From JAVBOW01 sp031549495 (GTDB taxonomy: Bacteria > Bacteroidota > Bacteroidia > Bacteroidales > Rikenellaceae): a stretch of DNA of 21,589 bases. The position numbers and the translations under genes were made by a program. Each line of letters opens with the position of its first letter. Position 1 is the stretch's first letter. This document shows positions 1-6,646 of the stretch, in pieces. The notes under the pieces were generated by a model. It saw nothing but the letters and a program-made list of their open reading frames with translations. It was not told where the DNA came from and did not search any database. The stretch is taken from contig JAVBPS010000098.1 in assembly GCA_031549495.1 (NCBI GenBank), positions 1 through 21,589 of the forward strand, read 5' to 3'.

Positions 1-82
1 TTCTGAGCTCAGAGAAGAATCTTGGTCGGTCTGTGTGCAGAAATCAATTCAGACCAATATTCTTCTCTGCGCTCAGAATGAC
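1..82. repeat. GTCAT-family inverted repeat, copy 1 (truncated by window edge)
   Basis: Bases 1-27 pair with 52-78 with two mismatches across 27 positions, leaving a 24-base loop. The right arm continues to GAATGAC at 82, so the matching GTCA of the left arm probably lies just outside the window. It lies 37 bases beyond the stop of pdxJ. The arms resemble those at 16655-16743 and 9192-9260, with different internal bases. There is no coding sign in it. Confidence 0.8.
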
Positions 83-119
83 AAGCACCGATAGTAGCTG
101 CGGGGAGAGGGCGCCGAAA

Positions 120-833
120 TCATTTCAACTCGTCCAGATACCTTTTCACCGTCGTCTCCAACCCGAGATAAAGCGCATCCGAGATCAGCGCATGCCCGAT
201 CGAAACCTCCAGCAACCCCGGCACATTCTGCTTGAAGTACCGCAAATTATCCAGGTTCAGGTCATGCCCCGCATTGACCCCGAGCCCGAAATACTTCGCC
301 TCCTTGGCCGCCGCGATGTAAGGCGCGATGGCCTTCGCCCGGTCGGCGGGATACCCCGTCGCGTAGGCTTCGGTATAGAACTCGATGCGGTCGCAACCGC
401 ATCCCGCTGCATGGCGCACCATCTCGACCGCCGGGTTGAGGAAGATCGAGGTACGGATCCCCGCCGCGCGGAACTTGGCGCACACCTCTTTGAGGAACGC
501 CCTGTTGGAGAGCGTGTCCCACCCCATGTTGGAGGTCAGCGCGTCCGGCGCGTCGGGTACGAGGGTCACCTGCGCCGGCAGCACTTCCAGCACCAGGTCG
601 ATGAACTGCGGGACGGGGTTCCCTTCGATGTTGAGCTCGGTGGAGATCGCCCGTTTCAGGTCGCGCACATCCCGGTAACGTATGTGGCGCTCGTCGGGCC
701 GCGGGTGTACCGTGATGCCCTGCGCCCCGAAGCGTTCGCAGGCCAGCGCGGCCTGTACCACATCGGGCAGATTGCCTCCCCGCGAATTGCGCAGGGTGGC
801 GATCTTATTTACGTTTACGCTCAATTTTGTCAT
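120..833 (-). CDS. pdxJ: Pyridoxine 5'-phosphate synthase PdxJ
   Basis: PdxJ condenses 3-amino-1-hydroxyacetone 1-phosphate with 1-deoxy-D-xylulose 5-phosphate to give pyridoxine 5'-phosphate, the ring-closing step of DXP-dependent vitamin B6 synthesis in the cytosol. The 237-residue product has the family's usual length and single TIM-barrel layout. Visible motifs are the N-terminal VNVNKIATLRNSRG strand and loop, TVHPRPDERHIR (His43, with Arg45 and Arg49 in the phosphate and substrate region), NIEG with Glu70 at the catalytic glutamate position, Glu151, and NAGHDL with His190. The C-terminal SIGHALISDALYLGL is the usual phosphate-binding end. The ATG at 833 gives the expected start, MTKLSVNVNK. 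It is divergent from nadK across 49 bases. I saw no perfect TAnnTTTG box for it and no terminator, but an inverted repeat follows its stop. Confidence 0.96.
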   Translation of the reverse strand: MTKLSVNVNKIATLRNSRGGNLPDVVQAALACERFGAQGITVHPRPDERHIRYRDVRDLKRAISTELNIEGNPVPQFIDLVLEVLPAQVTLVPDAPDALTSNMGWDTLSNRAFLKEVCAKFRAAGIRTSIFLNPAVEMVRHAAGCGCDRIEFYTEAYATGYPADRAKAIAPYIAAAKEAKYFGLGVNAGHDLNLDNLRYFKQNVPGLLEVSIGHALISDALYLGLETTVKRYLDELK

Positions 834-843
834 AGGTTTTCCT

Positions 844-851
844 TATTTTTG
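844..851 (+). promoter_or_regulatory. Putative -7 box (TATTTTTG) for nadK
   Basis: A perfect match to the Bacteroidota -7 consensus TAnnTTTG, ending 31 bases before the nadK ATG. A TTTG at 826-829 is only 14 bases upstream, closer than the usual spacing of about 19, so the -33 element is uncertain. The box also supports starting nadK at 883 and not at an upstream ATG at 682, which would lie inside pdxJ. Confidence 0.55.
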
Positions 852-882
852 CCGAGGTAAATTTAGTAAAAAATCGCCGAAA

Positions 883-1755
883 ATGAAAATCTGCCTCTTT
901 TCCAGGCCCGACGCGGGACGCACCCGCGAGGAGTTGTCCGGATTGTTAGGGCTGCTGGATCAATACCTGCCCGGATGGTATGCCAGTACCGATTTCGCCC
1001 GTGCTGCGGCTGCGGCCGGGATCGCCGTCCCGGCGGAAAAACTGCTCCGGACGATGCCCGGCGGCGATGCGGTAGCCATCAGCTACGGCGGTGACGGCAC
1101 CTTTCTGGAGTGCGTACGCACGGTGGGAAGCACCGGCACGCCGATCCTGGGCGTCAATTCCGGCCGCCTGGGCTTCCTGGCGAATGTGCCCGTGGATGGT
1201 ATGGAAAAGGCTTTTCAGGACATCGCCGCCGGACGTTTCACGGTGGAACGCAGGGCGTTACTCCACGCCGAAGGCGATTTCGGCGAGCAACCCCCGTACC
1301 CCTACGCGTTCAACGAATTTTCGATCCAGCGCGGCCCTGGCGGCATGGTCGCCGTGGAGACCTACGTGGACGGCGAGATGGTGGCCACCTACTGGGGCGA
1401 CGGGGCGATGGTCTCGACCCCATCGGGCTCGACGGCCTACTCGCTCAGCGCCGGGGGGCCGGTGCTCGCGCCGGGTTGCGACTGTTTCGTGATCTCGCCC
1501 ATCGCCCCGCACAACCTGACCATGCGCCCGGTGGTGATCCCCGGCGGCAGCACGGTGGTCATGAAGGTGCGCGAGCGCTATTCGAAGCCCTACGCCACCC
1601 TCGACAACCGGACGATAGAAGTGGCCGACGGAGCGACATTCACCCTCTCTAAAGCAAAAAATTTCATAAATTTAGTCCGCCTGCAAAATATATCGTTCTA
1701 CGATACGTTAAGGAATAAGATGCTGTGGGGCGTGGATAAAAGAGAGGAAAGATAG
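883..1755 (+). CDS. nadK: NAD kinase
   Basis: Phosphorylates NAD to NADP in the cytosol, feeding reductive biosynthesis. The product is 290 residues from the ATG at 883. The frame is open further upstream, to 682, but that extension would run antisense through pdxJ and has no family resemblance. Family motifs are in order: GGDGT at 69-73 (nucleotide and phosphate loop), GVNSGRLGFL at about 90-99, the FNE motif with Asn144-Glu145, GSTAYSLSAGGP at 182-193, and SPIAPH at about 205-210. These mark the catalytic core and the C-terminal beta-domain of bacterial NadK. It is divergent from pdxJ with its own -7 box. The stop is followed after 30 bases by an inverted repeat, and uppS lies 238 bases further on with its own promoter. 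Confidence 0.96.
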   Translation: MKICLFSRPDAGRTREELSGLLGLLDQYLPGWYASTDFARAAAAAGIAVPAEKLLRTMPGGDAVAISYGGDGTFLECVRTVGSTGTPILGVNSGRLGFLANVPVDGMEKAFQDIAAGRFTVERRALLHAEGDFGEQPPYPYAFNEFSIQRGPGGMVAVETYVDGEMVATYWGDGAMVSTPSGSTAYSLSAGGPVLAPGCDCFVISPIAPHNLTMRPVVIPGGSTVVMKVRERYSKPYATLDNRTIEVADGATFTLSKAKNFINLVRLQNISFYDTLRNKMLWGVDKREER

Positions 1756-1785
1756 GATGTTATTCCCGCCGTTCGCGCGGCGAGC

Positions 1786-1870
1786 GTCATGTCGACCGAA
1801 GCGTAGCGCAGTGGAGACATCTCAGCGTTTCCTATTCTGTTTGGGATGTCTCGACTTCGCTCGACATGAC
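1786..1870. repeat. GTCAT-family inverted repeat, copy 2
   Basis: The outer arms GTCATGTCGA (1786-1795) and TCGACATGAC (1861-1870) are perfect complements. An inner pair GAGACATC (1814-1821) and GATGTCTC (1845-1852) is also perfect. The left arm carries about ten extra bases (near 1802-1811) that the right arm lacks. It begins 30 bases after the nadK stop. There is no T-tract for a classical terminator. Confidence 0.75.
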
Positions 1871-1964
1871 GGACAGAATGCACAGCGAACGAAAGCACGG
1901 GGATACGGCCGTTAATTTCCAGGCAGATTTTCAACAAAATTACCGGAAATCGGGTTATTAATGT

Positions 1965-1972
1965 TATATTTG
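1965..1972 (+). promoter_or_regulatory. Putative -7 box (TATATTTG) for the uppS-bamA-skp operon
   Basis: A perfect TAnnTTTG match 21 bases before the uppS ATG, giving a predicted leader of only about 15 bases. I see no clear TTTG about 19 bases upstream. Confidence 0.55.
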
Positions 1973-1993
1973 CGGTTTCGGAAAAAGTCATAA

Positions 1994-2716
1994 ATGGGCA
2001 AAGGCGCAAAAATACCCACGCACGTGGCCATCATCATGGACGGCAACGGGCGTTGGGCCCGTCAACAGGGCAAAGACCGGATCTTCGGTCATGCCAACGG
2101 CGTGGAGAGCGTGCGCGCGGCGGTGAAGGCCGCGGTGCGCAACGGTGTGCGTTATATGACCCTTTACGCCTTCTCGACCGAGAACTGGGGCCGCCCCGCC
2201 GAGGAGGTCGACGCGCTGATGGAGCTTTTGTGCCGCAGCATCCAGGCCGAGACCCCCGAATTGCTCGAACAGGGCGTGGCCGTGAAGATGATCGGCGAGC
2301 GCGGCAAGCTCTCCGAAAAGGTCGCCGCGCTGGTGGCGCAGATCGAGTCGGACACCTCGGCCTGCGACAAGTTGACGCTGATCCTGGCCATCGACTACAG
2401 CTCGAAGAGCGAACTGGCCCGCGCCGTGCAACACCTGGCCCGCGAAGCGGCGGCCGGGGTGCTGGAACCCGAGGAAATTACCCCCGAACTGATCGGAAAC
2501 GAACTATATACCGCCCCATGGCCCGACCCCGACCTGCTGATCCGCACCGGGGGGGAAAGCCGCCTGAGTAACTTCATGCTCTGGCAGTTGGCCTACGCGG
2601 AACTTTATTTTACCCAAACGATGTGGCCCGATTTCCGGGAATCGGATTTCGACCTCGCCCTGGCGGACTATGCCGGCCGGGAGCGCAGGTTCGGACTCAT
2701 AAATGAAAAACAATAG
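1994..2716 (+). CDS. uppS: Ditrans,polycis-undecaprenyl-diphosphate synthase (isoprenyl transferase)
   Basis: Adds isopentenyl diphosphate units in cis to farnesyl diphosphate to make the C55 lipid carrier used for peptidoglycan and surface glycans. At 240 residues it is typical in length. Conserved regions are HVAIIMDGNGRWA with the catalytic Asp16, HANG near 33-36, TLYAFSTENWGRP at about 56-68, DYSS near 134-137, and RTGGESRLSNFMLWQ (Arg184 to about 198), which holds the pyrophosphate-binding Arg, Glu and Ser. Cytosolic, membrane-associated. The stop codon directly abuts the bamA ATG (no spacer), strongly suggesting co-transcription and translational coupling. uppS next to bamA is a common Bacteroidota arrangement. 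Confidence 0.97.
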   Translation: MGKGAKIPTHVAIIMDGNGRWARQQGKDRIFGHANGVESVRAAVKAAVRNGVRYMTLYAFSTENWGRPAEEVDALMELLCRSIQAETPELLEQGVAVKMIGERGKLSEKVAALVAQIESDTSACDKLTLILAIDYSSKSELARAVQHLAREAAAGVLEPEEITPELIGNELYTAPWPDPDLLIRTGGESRLSNFMLWQLAYAELYFTQTMWPDFRESDFDLALADYAGRERRFGLINEKQ

Positions 2717-5233
2717 ATGAGAAACAAAGCCAGACTGATGCTGCTCCTTGCGGCCTTGTGCGGTACCGGGAAGGCGGTAGCCCAGAGCGACACCACGTCG
2801 GTCGTGATGACCGGCACGTTCGCCGACTACGCCAATCCCAAGCAATACGTGATCCGCGACGTGAAGGTCAACGGGGTGAAGTACCAGGATCCCGAACTGG
2901 TCGCCAACATCGCCGGCCTGCACAAGGGCGACACGGTGTTCGTGCCGAGCAACTATTTCGCCCAGGCGATCACCCGTTTCTGGGACCAGCGCCTCTATTC
3001 GGACGTGAAGGTCTTCGCGGAGCCGATGGGCGGCGACAGCATCCGCGTGCAGGTCTACCTGAAGGAGCGTCCCAGGGTCTTCAAGTGGGATTTTTCCGGC
3101 ATCCGCAAGGGGGAGAAAACGACGCTGGTCGAGGATCTCAAACTGCGCCGCGGCTCGGAGCTGTCGAACTACGCGATCGACAAGAACATCATCCTGATCA
3201 AAAAACACTTCGTCGACAAAGGTTTCCGGAATGTGGCCGTCACTCCGCTGATCAAGGACGACACCTCGATGCAGAACGCCGTGATGGTCACCTTCGACGT
3301 GAACAAGGGTAAAAAGGTGAAGATCGGCCAGATCACCTTCGAGGGCAACGAGCAATTCGCGGACGCCAAGCTGCGCGCCGCCCTCAAAAAGACCCACCAG
3401 CGCAGCATCTTCTTCTGGCAGAGCGCCAAACTCAAAGACAAGGAGTTCGAAGAGTCGAAAGAGAACCTGATCGACTACTACAACTCGAAGGGCTACCGCA
3501 ACGCCCACATCGTCTCGGACTCGATCTACGACATCAGCCACAACCGCATCGGCATCGACATGAAGCTGGTCGAGGGCAACAAATACTATTTCCGCAACAT
3601 CTCCTGGGTGGGCAACAGCCTCTACGAAACGAAGGACCTGAACCTGATGCTGGGCATCGAGCCGGGCGATTTGTACGACAAAAAGACGATGCAGAAGCGC
3701 CTCGGCCTGGGCAAGGAGGCCAACCCGGACGATATGTCCATCACCTCGGTCTACCAGAACAACGGGTACCTGTTCTTCCAGTTGGACCCCGCCGAGACGA
3801 TCATCGGCGCCGACTCGATCGACCTGGAACTCAAGATATTCGAAGGCAAGCAGGCCACCGTGAACGAGGTGACCATCACGGGTAACATGCGCGTGAACGA
3901 CCAGGTGATCCGCCGCGAGTTGTATGTGCGTCCGGGCGACCTGTACAACCGCGCGCTGCTCATGCAGACCATCCGCCAGCTCTCGCAGATGCAGCACTTC
4001 AACCCCGAGGCGATCATGCCCGACATCCAGCCCGTGTCGAACGAGCTGGTCAACATCGCCTTCCCGCTGGAAGAGCAGGCGAGCGACAAATTCGAGATCT
4101 CGGGCGGCTGGGGGGCCGGGATGTTCGTCGGCTCGGTCGGCGTGCAACTGAACAACGTCTCGCTGCGCAACTTCCTCAAGGGCAAGGCCTGGCGTCCCTA
4201 CCCGCAGGGCCAGGGCCAGCAGTTGGCCGTGCGCGCGCAGAGTAACGGCTCGTACTACAAATCCTATTCGGTCTCCTTTACCGAGCCGTGGCTCGGCGGA
4301 CGCAAGCCCAACTCGCTCACCGTGAGTACGTTCTATTCGGACGAGACCAACGCCTACTACATGTGGCAGCAGGGCGACAAGCACTTCCGCACCTTCGGCG
4401 CATCGGCCGGGCTCGGGCAGCGCCTCCGTTGGCCCGACCAGTACTTCACGCTCTACATCGAGGGGTCGTACCAGCGCTACAACATGAAGGACTGGGATTA
4501 CTTCCTGATCCAGAACGGCAACTCCAACATCCTCTCCGTGCGCACCGTCTTCGGCCGCAACTCGGTCGACCAGCCCATCTACCCGCGCCGCGGCTCGGAC
4601 TTCTCGATATCGCTGGCCCTCACGCCCCCCTATTCGCTCTGGGACGGCAAGGATTACGCTTCGACCACGCTCTCCGAGCAGGATCGTTACAAGATGATCG
4701 AGTACCACAAATGGCTCCTCAAGGCACAGTGGTATTACGCGATCTCGCGCAACAACAACCTGGTGCTCATGGCCCGTGCCGAGATGGGGTACATCGGCGC
4801 CTACAACCCCAACAAACCCTCGCCCTTCGAAGGTTTCGAGGTGGGCGGCGACGGCATGTCGGGCTACAACGTCTACGGGGTCGACATCATCGGCCTGCGC
4901 GGTTACGAAAACGGCTCGCTTACGCCCTACACCACCTCGGGCCACTACGCGCGTGCCTATAACAAGTACACCCTCGAACTGCGCTACCCGTTCATCCTCA
5001 AACCCTCGTCGACCATCTACGGCCTGGTCTTCGCCGAGGGCGGCAACGCCTTCAATTCCTGGCAGGATTTCGATCCGTTCAACATCAAACGCGCGCTGGG
5101 TGTGGGCGTACGCCTCTACCTGCCCATCGTCGGCATGCTCGGCATCGACTGGGGCTACGGCTTCGACCGCGTCCCGGGGACCAACGAGCGCAGCGGCGGC
5201 CACCCGCACTTCATGATCGGTATGCAGTTCTAA
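2717..5233 (+). CDS. bamA: Outer membrane protein assembly factor BamA
   Basis: Omp85-family core of the BAM machine that folds beta-barrel proteins into the outer membrane. The 838-residue precursor begins with a signal peptide, MRNKARLMLLLAALCGTGKA followed by VAQ, cleaved near residue 23. Residues of about 40-440 form a series of POTRA repeats, visible as recurring strand-helix units such as YYNSKGYRNAHI and the KKVKIGQITFEGN-type strand starts. The C-terminal half is the 16-strand barrel. The loop-6 motif (V/I)RGY-type sequence is present as GLRGYENG, with Arg728. The chain ends in MIGMQF, whose terminal Phe is the expected outer-membrane signature. It starts at the base after the uppS stop and is followed after 60 bases by two Skp-like chaperones that deliver its substrates. 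No frameshift is seen. A very long open frame on the opposite strand here is a codon-usage shadow. Confidence 0.96.
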   Translation: MRNKARLMLLLAALCGTGKAVAQSDTTSVVMTGTFADYANPKQYVIRDVKVNGVKYQDPELVANIAGLHKGDTVFVPSNYFAQAITRFWDQRLYSDVKVFAEPMGGDSIRVQVYLKERPRVFKWDFSGIRKGEKTTLVEDLKLRRGSELSNYAIDKNIILIKKHFVDKGFRNVAVTPLIKDDTSMQNAVMVTFDVNKGKKVKIGQITFEGNEQFADAKLRAALKKTHQRSIFFWQSAKLKDKEFEESKENLIDYYNSKGYRNAHIVSDSIYDISHNRIGIDMKLVEGNKYYFRNISWVGNSLYETKDLNLMLGIEPGDLYDKKTMQKRLGLGKEANPDDMSITSVYQNNGYLFFQLDPAETIIGADSIDLELKIFEGKQATVNEVTITGNMRVNDQVIRRELYVRPGDLYNRALLMQTIRQLSQMQHFNPEAIMPDIQPVSNELVNIAFPLEEQASDKFEISGGWGAGMFVGSVGVQLNNVSLRNFLKGKAWRPYPQGQGQQLAVRAQSNGSYYKSYSVSFTEPWLGGRKPNSLTVSTFYSDETNAYYMWQQGDKHFRTFGASAGLGQRLRWPDQYFTLYIEGSYQRYNMKDWDYFLIQNGNSNILSVRTVFGRNSVDQPIYPRRGSDFSISLALTPPYSLWDGKDYASTTLSEQDRYKMIEYHKWLLKAQWYYAISRNNNLVLMARAEMGYIGAYNPNKPSPFEGFEVGGDGMSGYNVYGVDIIGLRGYENGSLTPYTTSGHYARAYNKYTLELRYPFILKPSSTIYGLVFAEGGNAFNSWQDFDPFNIKRALGVGVRLYLPIVGMLGIDWGYGFDRVPGTNERSGGHPHFMIGMQF

Positions 5234-5293
5234 CCGTGCAACTTTAACTTACCCGCAAGCATCTATATAGTATAAACCTAAATATAGAAAGTC

Positions 5294-5803
5294 ATGAAAA
5301 AGTCCATCCTTCTCTCCCTCGTCCTCTGTGCCGCCTGCACCGCAGCCTTCGCGCAGAAACACATGGTCGTCAATACCGAAACCATCTTCAAGGCGCTGCC
5401 CCAGTACACGGCCGCCATCGACCAGATCGACAACCTGGCCAAGCAGTACCAGAGCGTGATCGACCAGAACTACCAGTCGATCGAAAAACAGTACAACGAC
5501 TACCAGGCCCAGAGAGCCTACCTGACCGAGAGCGCCCGCCGCTCGCGTGAGGACGCCATCGTCGCCCGCGAAAAAGAGGTCGAAAAATACCAGGAAGAAA
5601 AGTTCGGCCAGGAAGGCGAGATCATCAAAAAGCGCGTCGAACTGATCAAACCCATTCAGGATAAGGTGTTCGGCGTGATCAATAAGTACGCCGAAGCCAA
5701 CGGCTATACCCTCGTGCTGGACATCACCACCAACCCCACGGTGATTTATTATTCCCCGTCGGTTGACAAAACGCAAGAAATAATTACCTTAGCGAAAAAA
5801 TAA
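5294..5803 (+). CDS. Periplasmic Skp/OmpH-family chaperone, first copy
   Basis: Skp-like proteins hold unfolded outer-membrane proteins in the periplasm and pass them to BamA. The 169-residue product has a signal peptide (MKKSILLSLVLCAACTAAFA, cleaved before Gln21-Lys22). It then has a short N-terminal strand, HMVVNTETIFKALPQY, a long charged helical hairpin at about 40-120 rich in Gln, Glu, Lys and Arg, and a closing strand, GYTLVLDITTNPTVIYYSP. That order matches the trimeric jellyfish fold of Skp. It sits 60 bases downstream of bamA and 24 bases before a paralogue, so it is probably part of the same operon. I chose the ATG at 5294 because it gives a complete signal peptide. I cannot say which of the two copies is the functional equivalent of E. 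coli Skp. Confidence 0.9.
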   Translation: MKKSILLSLVLCAACTAAFAQKHMVVNTETIFKALPQYTAAIDQIDNLAKQYQSVIDQNYQSIEKQYNDYQAQRAYLTESARRSREDAIVAREKEVEKYQEEKFGQEGEIIKKRVELIKPIQDKVFGVINKYAEANGYTLVLDITTNPTVIYYSPSVDKTQEIITLAKK

Positions 5804-5827
5804 CCAATAAAATTTAACCGTTTTCCC

Positions 5828-6367
5828 ATGAAAAAACTCTCCAGCCTGCTCCTGCTCGCCGCCTTAACGCTCAGCGCATCAGTCGCTTCGGCCCAGAAGT
5901 ACGCCATCATCAACACCCAGGAACTGATCGCCACAATGCCCGAGATCGACACGGTGCAGACCAAAATGAAAGCCTACACCGACGAACTCCAATCCCAGAT
6001 GGAGAGCATTCAGGTCGAATTCAACCAGAAATACGAAGATTACCAGAACAAAATGTCGGGCATGAGCGAAGCCGTCAAGCAACTCAAGGAAAAAGAGCTG
6101 CAAGACCTGCAAAACCGCTTCGAAAATTTCCGCCAGACCGCCCAGCTCGACATCCAGCGTAAACAGCAGGAACTGATGACCCCCGTCATCACCCGCGCCG
6201 AAAACGCCATCAAACAAGTCGCCAAAGCCGGCAACTACCTCCTCGTATTCGACGACTCCGTAGGCGCCACCGTCTACGTCGACGAAGCCCAGGTAACCAA
6301 CATCCTCCCCCAGGTCAAAAAACAACTCGGCATCCCCGAAAGCGCGAAGCCGAAGGCGCTGCAATAG
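5828..6367 (+). CDS. Periplasmic Skp/OmpH-family chaperone, second copy
   Basis: A 179-residue paralogue of the preceding gene. The signal peptide is MKKLSSLLLLAALTLSASVA with SAQ, followed by the same KYAIINTQELIATMPE N-terminal strand. A long helical arm at about 40-125 contains KQLKEKELQDLQNRFENFR, and the closing strand is NYLLVFDDSVGATVYVDE. The C-terminal tail QLGIPESAKPKALQ is longer than in the first copy. The pair are clearly related by layout but strongly diverged, so the duplication is old; tandem skp genes after bamA are common in Bacteroidota. The TAG stop coincides with the left edge of the nested inverted repeat at 6365-6646. Confidence 0.9.
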   Translation: MKKLSSLLLLAALTLSASVASAQKYAIINTQELIATMPEIDTVQTKMKAYTDELQSQMESIQVEFNQKYEDYQNKMSGMSEAVKQLKEKELQDLQNRFENFRQTAQLDIQRKQQELMTPVITRAENAIKQVAKAGNYLLVFDDSVGATVYVDEAQVTNILPQVKKQLGIPESAKPKALQ

Positions 6368-6646
6368 CACGCCCAGGCTCTAATCGCGCCTTTTGGAAAA
6401 GGCGCCCCAAAACTTTTGTGGATACTTCGTATCCAATGATTAGTTTGCTCGGGAGATTTAAAAGAAGTCTTTAGATAGAAAGAACCCCGGTGGAGCTTGC
6501 AAAGTGCGGCAAGCTCCACCGGGGTTCTTTCTATCTAAAGACTTCTACTAAGTCCGGAATAACTAAATATCAGAAAACGCAGTTTTCACAAAAGTTTTTG
6601 GTGCCGCTTTTTCCAAAAAGCGGCGATTGCAGGCTGGGCCGTGCTA
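6365..6646. repeat. Nested inverted repeat bounded by two convergent stop codons
   Basis: The left arm 6365-6420 and right arm 6587-6646 are imperfect reverse complements over about 57 bases. Both begin TAGCACG, and in each case the TAG is the stop codon of the flanking gene (second skp on plus, sulfatase on minus). Each arm has its own hairpin: GCGCCTTTT/AAAAGGCGC at 6386-6405, and GCCGCTTTTT/AAAAAGCGGC at 6604-6625. Both arms finish with CTTTTGTG read inward. A second, perfect palindrome (6463-6546) is nested inside. It probably acts as a two-way transcription barrier; a mobile or duplicated origin is also possible. Confidence 0.85.
6463..6546. terminator. Perfect 38-base hairpin between convergent genes
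   Basis: Bases 6463-6500 and 6509-6546 are exact reverse complements, 38 bases each, around an 8-base loop AAAGTGCG. The stem is GC-rich near the loop and includes GGTGGAGCTTGC. There is no long T-tract after either arm, so it is not a textbook intrinsic terminator. Its place between two convergent genes suggests a two-way terminator or 3'-end RNA stabiliser. Confidence 0.6.

Noticed and set aside
682..882. N-terminal extension of nadK
   Set aside because: It would lie antisense inside pdxJ and lacks NadK similarity; the promoter box at 844-851 places the transcript start after it.
2504..5209. A 901-codon open frame antisense to uppS and bamA
   Set aside because: It is rich in Val, Asp, Arg, His and Leu in low-complexity style, has no family motifs, and lies exactly opposite bamA, which has a signal peptide, POTRA domains and a terminal Phe. 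High GC at third positions removes stops from the opposite strand.
6463..6546. CRISPR repeat or riboswitch reading of the strong hairpins
   Set aside because: There is a single palindrome with no regularly spaced direct repeats, no Cas genes, and position between convergent 3' ends, so neither a CRISPR array nor a leader riboswitch fits.
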